From a virus: DNA of 26,962 bases. Position numbers and translations under genes: made by a program. The DNA is taken from positions 1 through 26,962 of IMG/VR virus record IMGVR_UViG_3300048839_001894; one strand, written 5' to 3'. Of this stretch, positions 21,484-26,962 are shown one piece after another. How positions within the stretch are numbered: position 1 is the stretch's first letter; each line of letters opens with the position of its first letter. Under the pieces are notes generated by a model that was not told the DNA's origin, did not search any database, and saw nothing but the letters and a program-made list of their open reading frames with translations.

Positions 21484-22020
21484 TCACGCGGTCTTCCGCC
21501 AGGGTGGCGTGGCGCCGGCTGGCCGGGCCGCCGGAGCGGAAGGGCGGTTCCCCGCGCTCGTGGCCGCCCCGCCAACCCCGCTCGCGCGGGTCGTGGGGGA
21601 AGGCTGCGGTTGGCCGGGCCGTTCCAGCGGCAGGTAGCGGAGCGTGTTGGCGGGGCCGTAGCCTTCCGTCTTCGACTGCTGCACCCGCACGTCCGCCGTC
21701 ATCGGTGCCAGGTGCAGCTCCTCGCTGTCCTGGACCTGCATGCGGCCGGTAGCGTGGCAGATGGCGGACAGCGTCCGCTGGGCGATCTCGACCGTGGTCG
21801 GGTTGTTGTTGACGAGGTTCAAGCGGTCGAACAGCTTGCGGCCCTGGAATTCGCCTTCCAGCACGTCCAGTTCCAGCCACAGGTACTGGCCCTGGCCGTC
21901 CTTGGTGGCGCGCATCTCGCTGGCGACGATCTGCACCACGTAGCGGCCGGGCGGCAGGAGTTCGATGGGCTTGCTGGGCTCGACGGTGGTGGCGTCGAAG
22001 GTGGCTCCGAATTGTGCCAT
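21484..22020 (-). CDS. DUF669 phage protein (single-strand DNA-binding type)
   Basis: A 178-residue protein starting MAQFGATFDATTVEPSKPIE. The segments 'LLPPGRYVVQIVASEMRATK', 'GQYLWLELDVLEGEFQGRKL', 'FDRLNLVNNNPTTVEIAQRT' and 'ICHATGRMQVQDSEEL' are typical of DUF669, a phage family usually found beside an AAA ATPase of the RecA/Sak4 type and thought to act as a single-strand DNA-binding or recombination accessory protein. A disordered Pro/Ala/Ser-rich tail ends PPWRKTA, as in many SSB-like proteins. The ribosome binding site AAAGGAA precedes ATG 22020. Its place after the ATPase gene supports the assignment. Confidence 0.86.
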   Translation of the reverse strand: MAQFGATFDATTVEPSKPIELLPPGRYVVQIVASEMRATKDGQGQYLWLELDVLEGEFQGRKLFDRLNLVNNNPTTVEIAQRTLSAICHATGRMQVQDSEELHLAPMTADVRVQQSKTEGYGPANTLRYLPLERPGQPQPSPTTRASGVGGAATSAGNRPSAPAARPAGATPPWRKTA

Positions 22021-22040
22021 GGGTCGGGTTCCTTTCCTGA

Positions 22041-22802
22041 TTACGGGTTGCTGGGGGTGGGGATCGGCATGGCCTGGGTGAAGGCGTCCCAGGAGAGCGG
22101 CAGGACGTCGGGCAGGCCGTAGCGGTTCTTGGCCAGGAAGGCCGGGCGCTCGGCGGTGTGCAGGACGCGCTCGCCGGAGCCGAGCGCCCGGGTCACCTTC
22201 TTGTTGAAGCCGACCTCGGACTTGACCGTGCTGATCCGGTAGTTGGCGAACAGCACCGCGTCGGAATGCTCCTGCAGCAGGGCGGCGGCGCGGCCGTGCA
22301 GCTTGATGATGTAGCGGTCGTAGGGCTCGTGCTCCGGGCTGTCGAAGCGCTTGATCTCGGTATGGGCGATCTGGATGACCGCGAGCCCCTTGTCGTTGCG
22401 CAGCGCGTTGAGCCCGTCCAGGTACTGGCGCCAGAGATCCAGCGCGGCGACGTAGCCCTTGCCGTAGCCGGCATCCTCGATCGACTTCCAGCCGTTGTCC
22501 TTGCAGGCTTGGGCCCAGATCAGCGGCTCCAGCCAGTCGATGCTGTCGATCACCACGGTGCGGAAGGCGTGGTCCTCGGTATAGAGGGCCGCCAGGGCCT
22601 CCATCACCTCGTCGAAGCTCCGGGCCAGCGGAAAGTGGGGAACGTCCAGGGTGCCGAGGCCATCCTCGGTGAGGATGAAGACGGGGTCGGGGGCGCCGGC
22701 CGCGAAGGTGCTCTTGCCCACCCCGGCCACGCCGTGGATCAGGATGCGAGGCGCGGCCAACGCCGTGCCGCGCTTCAGGGATGCAAGGGAGATGGCCATC
22801 AC
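22041..22802 (-). CDS. Phage AAA/RecA-like ATPase (AAA_24, Sak4-like)
   Basis: A 253-residue nucleotide-binding protein. Walker A 'GVAGVGKST' is at about residues 24-32 and Walker B 'VVIDSID' at 83-89. 'VIQIAHTEIKRFDSPEHEPY' and 'HSDAVLFANYRIS' follow, the order seen in the phage AAA_24 family. Sak4-type members promote annealing or strand exchange with a partner SSB, here most likely the DUF669 protein 20 nt downstream. The start may be GTG 22802 or ATG 22799; both overlap the stop of the preceding gene. The nearby RecB-like nuclease and helicase complete a plausible recombination set. Confidence 0.87.
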   Translation of the reverse strand: MMAISLASLKRGTALAAPRILIHGVAGVGKSTFAAGAPDPVFILTEDGLGTLDVPHFPLARSFDEVMEALAALYTEDHAFRTVVIDSIDWLEPLIWAQACKDNGWKSIEDAGYGKGYVAALDLWRQYLDGLNALRNDKGLAVIQIAHTEIKRFDSPEHEPYDRYIIKLHGRAAALLQEHSDAVLFANYRISTVKSEVGFNKKVTRALGSGERVLHTAERPAFLAKNRYGLPDVLPLSWDAFTQAMPIPTPSNP

Positions 22803-23095
22803 TTGGACTCCTTCTCGGCCGGAACGGCGTCCAGGATGCGATCCGCCCCGAGGGCGCCCTCCTTGCGGGCCATGGTGTGCAGGCGGCGCAGGGCATTGAG
22901 GCGGCTACAGAGGGCATCGGTCTCGGCATCCAGCGCCAGGATGGCGAAGGAGACGTCGTCGAGGCTGGCGTGCTCGATGGGCCGGATGACTTCCTCCCGC
23001 CGCGTGCCCAGGGCGGGGACGCGGATGATGTCGGGGAGGGCTTCGAGGGAGTAGCTGCGCTTGCGCAGGGCGGCGATCTTGTCGGTCGGGGTCAT
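22799..23095 (-). CDS. Small phage protein of unknown function
   Basis: A 98-residue protein starting MTPTDKIAALRKRSYSLEAL. The middle reads 'RREEVIRPIEHASLDDVSFA', followed by 'ILALDAETDALCSRLNALRR', probably a helix. ATG 23095 follows AGGAG, and only 1 nt separates it from the preceding TAA. It ends overlapping the ATPase start. No family is recognised; the position suggests an accessory to the ATPase. Confidence 0.7.
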   Translation of the reverse strand: MTPTDKIAALRKRSYSLEALPDIIRVPALGTRREEVIRPIEHASLDDVSFAILALDAETDALCSRLNALRRLHTMARKEGALGADRILDAVPAEKESK

Positions 23096-23096
23096 C

Positions 23097-23573
23097 TTAC
23101 TTCTCCTGGTTCTTGAGGATCTGGTAGGAGGGTTTGCCCACGCTCACGGTGCGGGCGGGCTCGAAGGCGGCGCGGATCGACGACGGCCAGGCGCCGTAGG
23201 CCCGCTCCGAGACCTTCAATTCGGTGGCGACGTACTCGGCCGGATCCTCGCCGGACGCCCGGATCTCGGCGGCCACGGTGGCCAGCCTGTCCTGGTCCCA
23301 GCGGACCTTCTTGGGGAGATCGGCCACCACCACGAAGTCGCCGTCGCCGAACCGGGTGGTGCCGGTATCCTTGCCCTCGGCCCGGCGCAGTGCGGCGGCC
23401 TGGGCGCCGTAGCGAAGATCGAGCCCGGTGCGCAGGATGGTCTCGGCCAGGGCCAGTTCCTTGGCCGCGCCGTCCAGGTCCTGCAGCAGGAGCATCAACT
23501 CCTCCGGAGACAAGGCGGCGACGTCGCCGCCATCCATCTTGGGGATGTCGAAAATCGTGATCCTGTTCCTCAT
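23097..23573 (-). CDS. Conserved phage protein of unknown function
   Basis: A 158-residue protein starting MRNRITIFDIPKMDGGDVAA. A helical part 'PEELMLLLQDLDGAAKELAL' and 'AETILRTGLDLRYGAQAAAL' is followed by a strand-rich part 'FGDGDFVVVADLPKKVRWDQ'. It then has 'YVATELKVSERAYGAWPSSI' and ends 'RTVSVGKPSYQILKNQEK'. I recall similar proteins early in alphaproteobacterial phage replication operons but no function. The ribosome binding site AGGAGG precedes ATG 23573. Confidence 0.72.
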   Translation of the reverse strand: MRNRITIFDIPKMDGGDVAALSPEELMLLLQDLDGAAKELALAETILRTGLDLRYGAQAAALRRAEGKDTGTTRFGDGDFVVVADLPKKVRWDQDRLATVAAEIRASGEDPAEYVATELKVSERAYGAWPSSIRAAFEPARTVSVGKPSYQILKNQEK

Positions 23574-23589
23574 GGAAAGTTCCTCCTGG

Positions 23590-23886
23590 TCAGCGGGACA
23601 GGCCGGGTTTGGCCGCCTTGATGGCGAGATAGGCCACCCGGTCGGCGTCGATGCGGCGCTGGGCCAGCAGCAGGAGGCCCTTCTCCGCCAGGGCCAGAGC
23701 CAGGTCGGCGACCCTGCCCAGTTCGCGGCGCTGGTGGGCGGCGAAATGGGTGGGGCCGGGGAAGCGATCCGCGCCGAGGTAGCCCTCGTGGTAGACGATC
23801 CGGGCGCCCGGCTTGGCCTTCTCCACCCAGGCGGCGAAGTCGGCTTCCGAAATGGCCAGATGGACCTGCGGCTGGGGAGCGGTCAT
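23590..23886 (-). CDS. Small phage protein of unknown function
   Basis: A 98-residue protein starting MTAPQPQVHLAISEADFAAW. It continues 'VEKAKPGARIVYHEGYLGAD', 'THFAAHQRRELGRVADLALA' and 'KGLLLLAQRRIDADRVAYLA'. The second half resembles a short winged-helix ('GLLLLAQRRIDADRVAYLAI'), so DNA binding is possible. Its ATG overlaps the stop of the HTH gene upstream as ATGA, with GGAGGG as ribosome binding site, so the two are co-translated. Confidence 0.7.
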   Translation of the reverse strand: MTAPQPQVHLAISEADFAAWVEKAKPGARIVYHEGYLGADRFPGPTHFAAHQRRELGRVADLALALAEKGLLLLAQRRIDADRVAYLAIKAAKPGLSR

Positions 23887-24086
23887 CGGCCGGCCCTCCC
23901 CTCCGCCGTGCCCCGACGCAGGTTGTCGGCCTCGTAGGCTTCGACATCCTCCTGCCGATAGGCGACGCGGCCCTGCAGCTTGACGTAAATCGGCCCCCGC
24001 GCCTGCCAGCGCCATTTTTCCAAGGTGCGCGGACTGATATTCCAGCGGTGGGCCAATTCGATTTGGGTCAGGTGCCTGATGGTCAT
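23883..24086 (-). CDS. Excisionase/AlpA-like helix-turn-helix protein
   Basis: A 67-residue protein starting MTIRHLTQIELAHRWNISPR. The helix-turn-helix 'LTQIELAHRWNISPRTLEKW' is followed by the wing 'RWQARGPIYVKLQGRVAYRQ' and 'EDVEAYEADNLRR', the HTH_17/MerR-like pattern of excisionases and AlpA regulators. It is the first gene of the leftward operon and has an ideal ribosome binding site (AAGGAGG). It may act in prophage excision together with the serine recombinase or regulate the operon; the sequence does not decide. The leader carries a CU-rich tract (24140-24184) that could pair with this ribosome binding site. Confidence 0.82.
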   Translation of the reverse strand: MTIRHLTQIELAHRWNISPRTLEKWRWQARGPIYVKLQGRVAYRQEDVEAYEADNLRRGTAEGRAGR

Positions 24087-24139
24087 TGCCGCCTCCTTCG
24101 GGGCCGTCGCGAAATAACGAGGGCACCTTGGCAGGCGGT

Positions 24140-24184
24140 GGGGGAGGAAAAGGGGAGGAGAAAGGGAGGAGCGAGGGGAGGAAA
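24140..24184. repeat. Purine-rich (GGGAGGA)n tract in leader of early operon
   Basis: A 45-nt plus-strand purine tract, interrupted by one C, with four units of the type GGGAGGA spaced 11-12 nt. G-runs lie at 24140-24144, 24152-24155, 24164-24166 and 24175-24178. On the minus-strand transcript the tract is CU-rich with repeated CCUCC. It lies in the 196-nt gap between the divergent excisionase-like and antitoxin genes; the rest of this gap holds the antitoxin promoter candidate and no gene I can support. Confidence 0.8.
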
Positions 24185-24247
24185 CGCGTCAGGCGGAAAA
24201 TTCGAGCCATTCGCGGCGATGACGGCAGCATCCGGGTATCGCCCGCA

Positions 24248-24276
24248 TTGCGTTACGCGGCCTGATCGGCGATACT
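24248..24276 (+). promoter_or_regulatory. Candidate sigma-70-type promoter of toxin-antitoxin operon
   Basis: TTGCGT (24248-24253), a 17-nt spacer and GATACT (24271-24276) fit a -35/-10 pair. Transcription would start about 7 nt downstream, at or next to the A of the antitoxin ATG (24283). There is no ribosome binding site before that ATG, which fits a leaderless message. This is a prediction from spacing and hexamers only. Confidence 0.42.
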
Positions 24277-24282
24277 GTGGCC

Positions 24283-24462
24283 ATGGCAACCCCTCGCAAG
24301 ATCGATGCCCTGACCGAACCCTCGCCGGCCGAGATCGCGGCCGTCCAAGAAGGGCGTGATGATTTGGCCGCCGGCCGTTATGTCGATCACCAGGCCATGA
24401 CCGAATGGCTGCGGACCTGGGGTGACGAGGGACGTCGAGCCGTTCCGGCTCCCAAGGCCTGA
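24283..24462 (+). CDS. Antitoxin of RelE/ParE-type module (ParD/RelB-like)
   Basis: A 59-residue protein starting MATPRKIDALTEPSPAEIAA. 'VQEGRDDLAAGRYVDHQAMT' leads into 'EWLRTWGDEGRRAVPAPKA', the C-terminal pattern (GR...W...WG) of antitoxins that wrap ParE/RelE toxins. The stop overlaps the toxin start (TGATG), the usual coupling in such pairs. It would neutralise the toxin and probably repress its own promoter. GTG 24277 would add two residues, but ATG 24283 fits the predicted transcription start better. Confidence 0.78.
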   Translation: MATPRKIDALTEPSPAEIAAVQEGRDDLAAGRYVDHQAMTEWLRTWGDEGRRAVPAPKA

Positions 24463-24755
24463 TGCGGGTTCTCTGGTCCGAGCGGGCGCGGCGGGATGTC
24501 GCGCGCATCCGGGACTATCTTCTGGAACGCAATCCGCTGGCCGCCGTGGCGGTCGCCGAATCCCTGATTGCCGCCGGGAATGCCCTGTCCCAGTTGCCAC
24601 GCCGATATCCGGAACGCGGCGAGGGATACCGCGAGATGATCGTCTCGCGGTACCACTACATCGTTCGCTACGAATTGATGCCCGATCCGGAGCATCCGAC
24701 CCGGATGGCGGTCGGTGTCCTGTCGGTCTGGCATCCGGCTCAGGACCGGGAATAG
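24462..24755 (+). CDS. RelE/ParE family toxin
   Basis: A 97-residue protein starting MRVLWSERARRDVARIRDYL. 'LERNPLAAVAVAESLIAAGN' and 'LSQLPRRYPERGEGYREMIV' follow, ending 'RYHYIVRYELMP' and 'AVGVLSVWHPAQDRE'. This is the ParE/RelE fold order: helix pair, beta strands, then the 'VLSVWH' strand with histidine near the C-terminus. Members block gyrase (ParE) or cut mRNA (RelE); which applies here is not clear. With its antitoxin it is the only plus-strand operon in the right half, so it is probably expressed in the lysogen and stabilises the prophage. It ends 7 nt before the oppositely oriented recombinase-linked gene. Confidence 0.85.
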   Translation: MRVLWSERARRDVARIRDYLLERNPLAAVAVAESLIAAGNALSQLPRRYPERGEGYREMIVSRYHYIVRYELMPDPEHPTRMAVGVLSVWHPAQDRE

Positions 24756-24762
24756 GATCGGC

Positions 24763-25176
24763 TCAGGCGGCGGAGCGGTTTTCCGGCGAGGTGATTCCGA
24801 GGGCCTCCCTTTGCCGCGCCCATTCCACCGGCAGATCCTTCATGAGGTTCGCAAGTTGGAGGGTGCGCGGCTGGCGGCCGTCGAGGATGGCCTCGACGAT
24901 GTCGGGGGCCAGCAGGGTCAGGCGGAAGATGCGGCTGACGTAGGAGGTGCCGAGCTTCTCGGCCTCGGCGATCTCGCCCAGATTGCGGGCCTGGCCGTTT
25001 TCGATCTGCCGACGCCAGCGCTGCGCCCGGGCCAGCGCCTTCAGTAGGGTCTCGTCGGGGCGGCGGGCGGGCTTCTCGGGCAAGCCCTCGGGAACGATCA
25101 CCAGCTTCCGCCCGCCGTGCCGGCGGAGCTTCAGGGGGATGCGGACGATCAGGGTGTCGGCCTGGAGGGTCGTCAT
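24763..25176 (-). CDS. HTH protein linked to serine recombinase
   Basis: A 137-residue basic protein starting MTTLQADTLIVRIPLKLRRH. The centre 'LARAQRWRRQIENGQARNLG' leads into a helix-turn-helix of ParB/KorB character 'IAEAEKLGTSYVSRIFRLTL', then 'LAPDIVEAILDGRQPRTLQL'. I recall this protein as the third member of the DUF2924 - serine recombinase - HTH trio found on alphaproteobacterial prophages and islands. It may direct the recombinase to its sites or control excision. ATG 25176 overlaps the recombinase stop as ATGA and has GGGAG upstream. Confidence 0.8.
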   Translation of the reverse strand: MTTLQADTLIVRIPLKLRRHGGRKLVIVPEGLPEKPARRPDETLLKALARAQRWRRQIENGQARNLGEIAEAEKLGTSYVSRIFRLTLLAPDIVEAILDGRQPRTLQLANLMKDLPVEWARQREALGITSPENRSAA

Positions 25177-26513
25177 GCGGCCTGCTCCCGCTCCGGCGGG
25201 GCCGTGAGATCGGCGACCAGGCTGGCCAGCCCGGCGCCCCTGAGGCGCAGTTCCGCGCCCTCGGTGGCCACGTCGATGCGCTCGATCAGGAGCTGCAGCA
25301 GGCGGGCCTGCTCGGCCGGGAAGAGTTCGTCCCAGAGGCCGTCGAAGCGGTCCAGGACCTCGTGCAGGTCTTGGCGCGGCAGGTCGGGGGCCATGCGCTC
25401 GGCGCGGGCCCGGATCTCCGGCGCGCGTAGCAGGGCGCGCAGCTGCCCGACGGTGGCGGCCTCGATCTCGCCCGCCGCGACGCTGCGCACCGGGCAGGCC
25501 TCGTGGCCGCTGCCGATGGCCTTCATGCAGGTGTAGTAGCGGTAGAGCCGGCCCCGCCGCCGGGTGTGGGTGGGCGTCATGGCCCGGCCGCAATGGGCGC
25601 AGCGGATCAAGCCCTTCAAGGGCGCCGGGGTGGCGGCGCGGGTGGCGCAGGCCCGCATGCGGGGCGCCTTGTCGGCCAACAGGGCGTGGACCCGGTCCCA
25701 GGTCTCGCGGTCCAGGATGGCCGCGTGCTCGCCGGGAAAGGCCGCGCCCTTGTGGACCGCCTCGCCCAGGTAGACCCGGTTGCCCAGCAGCTTGTAGAGG
25801 AAGCCCTTGGTGAAGGGCCCGCCCTCGCGCTGTCTGCCGCCCTGGGTGGTCCAGGACTTGGTGCGGTGGCCGGCGGCGTTCAGCTCCCGCACCAGCAGGG
25901 TGGCGGAGCCCACTTTCAGGAAGCGGGTGAAGATGTGCCGGACCAGTTCGGCCTCGGGCTCGTTGACCACCAGCTTGCGGGCGATGACGTCGTAGCCGAG
26001 CGGCGGCGTGCCGCCCATCCAGAGACCCTTGCGCCGCGAGGCCGCGAACTTGTCCCGGATGCGCTCCCCGATCACCTCGCGCTCGAACTGGGCGAAGGAG
26101 AGGAGGATGTTGAGGGTCAGGCGGCCCATGGAGGTGGTGGTGTTGAAATGCTGGGTGACCGAGACGAAGGTCACCCCCTTGCGATCGAACACCTCGACCA
26201 GCTTGGCGAAGTCCATCAGGGAGCGCGACAGGCGGTCGATCTTGTAGACCACCACCACGTCGATGCGGCCCTGCTCGATGTCGGCGATGAGGCGGCCCAG
26301 CGCCGGGCGCTCCAGGGTGCTGCCGGAGAAGCCGCCGTCGTCGTAATGGTCGGGCAGCAGGACCCAGCCCTCGGCCTTCTGGCTGGCGACGAAGGCCTCG
26401 CAGGATTCCCGCTGGGCGTCCAGGCTGTTGAATTCCATGTCCAGCCCTTCCTCGCTGGACTTGCGGGTATAGACGGCGCAGCGCACCTTGCGCGTAGGCG
26501 TGGCGGGCTTCAT
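25173..26513 (-). CDS. Large serine recombinase (probable phage integrase)
   Basis: A 446-residue recombinase. The catalytic N-terminal domain carries the nucleophile serine in 'RCAVYTRKSSEEGLDMEFNS' (about residue 19), 'DHYDDGGFSGSTLERPALGR' and 'VVYKIDRLSRSLMDFAKLVE'. The recombinase domain ('GYDVIARKLVVNEPEAELVR') and a zinc ribbon ('IRCAHCGRAMTPTHT', 'YTCMKAIGSGHEACPV') follow, then a short C-terminal helical part. It catalyses site-specific recombination through double-strand breaks and is the only integrase candidate here, so it probably integrates the phage. ATG 26513 has GGGAGG upstream and overlaps the DUF2924 stop as ATGA. Confidence 0.92.
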   Translation of the reverse strand: MKPATPTRKVRCAVYTRKSSEEGLDMEFNSLDAQRESCEAFVASQKAEGWVLLPDHYDDGGFSGSTLERPALGRLIADIEQGRIDVVVVYKIDRLSRSLMDFAKLVEVFDRKGVTFVSVTQHFNTTTSMGRLTLNILLSFAQFEREVIGERIRDKFAASRRKGLWMGGTPPLGYDVIARKLVVNEPEAELVRHIFTRFLKVGSATLLVRELNAAGHRTKSWTTQGGRQREGGPFTKGFLYKLLGNRVYLGEAVHKGAAFPGEHAAILDRETWDRVHALLADKAPRMRACATRAATPAPLKGLIRCAHCGRAMTPTHTRRRGRLYRYYTCMKAIGSGHEACPVRSVAAGEIEAATVGQLRALLRAPEIRARAERMAPDLPRQDLHEVLDRFDGLWDELFPAEQARLLQLLIERIDVATEGAELRLRGAGLASLVADLTAPPEREQAA

Positions 26514-26962
26514 GGCGTGCCTCCCGGCTTGCCGTGTTTCCTGAGGCCGAAGAACAACGGCCCGTTCCAGCGGGTGCCGGTGATGGCGCGGGCGACGGCC
26601 GAGAGGCTCTTGTACTTGCGCCCCCGCCATTCGAAGCCCTCCGCCAGCACCGTGACCTCCTCCATGACGCCCTGCCATTCCCGGATCAGCTTGGTGCCGG
26701 TGACCGGCGCGGCGCCGTCCCTGGCCCTGGTCCTGGCGGGCTTGCCGTCCAGGCCCTCGGCCAGTTCGTCGAGGCGCCGTTCGGCCTCGGGCGAGAGCCC
26801 GCCGAAGGCCAGCTCCTGCAGGCGGTAGCCCAGGCGCTTGACCAGGAAGGCCCGGTTGTAGGGCGGGGCCGCGCCGCCGTTCAGTTCCTCCCACATGGAT
26901 TTCAGGCGCTCGGTCGGCAGGCTTTGCAGGGCGGCCACCTGGCGCAGGACTGGGGTGTTCAT
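26510..26962 (-). CDS. DUF2924 domain protein
   Basis: A 150-residue protein starting MNTPVLRQVAALQSLPTERL. 'KSMWEELNGGAAPPYNRAFL' and 'VKRLGYRLQELAFGGLSPEA' are followed by the C-terminal 'PVTGTKLIREWQGVMEEVTV' and 'FEWRGRKYKSLSAVARAITG'. Those last segments, ending 'TRWNGPLFFGLRKHGKP', are the DUF2924 signature; the domain looks nucleic-acid-binding and almost always precedes a serine recombinase. Its ATG is the last base triplet of the window, so any upstream promoter is outside view. It is coupled to the recombinase by an ATGA overlap and probably assists it. Confidence 0.87.
   Translation of the reverse strand: MNTPVLRQVAALQSLPTERLKSMWEELNGGAAPPYNRAFLVKRLGYRLQELAFGGLSPEAERRLDELAEGLDGKPARTRARDGAAPVTGTKLIREWQGVMEEVTVLAEGFEWRGRKYKSLSAVARAITGTRWNGPLFFGLRKHGKPGGTP

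Noticed and set aside
1-26962. tRNA or rRNA genes and an attachment site
   Set aside because: No cloverleaf or rRNA-like sequence was recognised and no tRNA-fragment repeat suggesting att sites was seen; the prophage ends seem to lie outside the window.

Overview
The window is most of a temperate, lambda-like siphophage genome (a prophage or phage contig) from a high-GC host, most likely an alphaproteobacterium of the Rhodospirillales type. That host assignment rests on the very GC-rich coding DNA and on the gene families present (DUF2924/serine recombinase, DUF3489, DUF6362, DUF6511, DUF6900-like and DUF7220-like proteins). It is an inference. No tRNA, rRNA or host housekeeping gene is visible to confirm it.

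Almost everything is on the minus strand, so the phage reads from right to left. At the right end (26962-24763) is a DUF2924 / large serine recombinase / small HTH protein trio that probably performs integration. Next, on the plus strand, is a RelE/ParE-type toxin-antitoxin pair (24283-24755). A compact leftward operon starts with an excisionase-like HTH protein (24086) and runs through small phage proteins, a RecA-like AAA ATPase, a DUF669 single-strand-binding-type protein, a RecB/Cas4-like nuclease and a DEAH helicase. It continues with a DUF6511 protein, a ParB-domain DNA methyltransferase, a PD-(D/E)XK-like protein, a primase-helicase, a RuvC-like nuclease and a DUF6362 protein (12518). 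Many junctions are ATGA or TGATG overlaps, which points to translational coupling.

The middle (12214-6117) is a modification and accessory block: a second ParB-domain methyltransferase, a C5-cytosine methyltransferase, a PAPS-reductase-family protein, a DUF7220-like membrane protein, two paralogous unknown proteins, a DUF3489 protein and several small unknowns. The left end is the start of the late module: small and large terminase, gpW-like joining protein, portal, S49 protease with a nested scaffold, and the beginning of the head decoration protein, which is cut by the window edge.

Several things are unusual. A plus-strand GIY-YIG nuclease gene bracketed by inverted heptamer arrays sits between the large terminase and gpW. 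The portal gene is frameshifted by an exact 31-bp tandem duplication, and the protease/scaffold gene appears to carry a second, 1-nt frameshift, so the head module is probably defective as sequenced. Six GGTNACC palindromes cluster in front of a ParB-methyltransferase. A near-perfect 26-bp inverted repeat built from GAGGAATT units lies beside the primase gene. The cytosine methyltransferase is overprinted by a second long frame that has its own start and stop signals.
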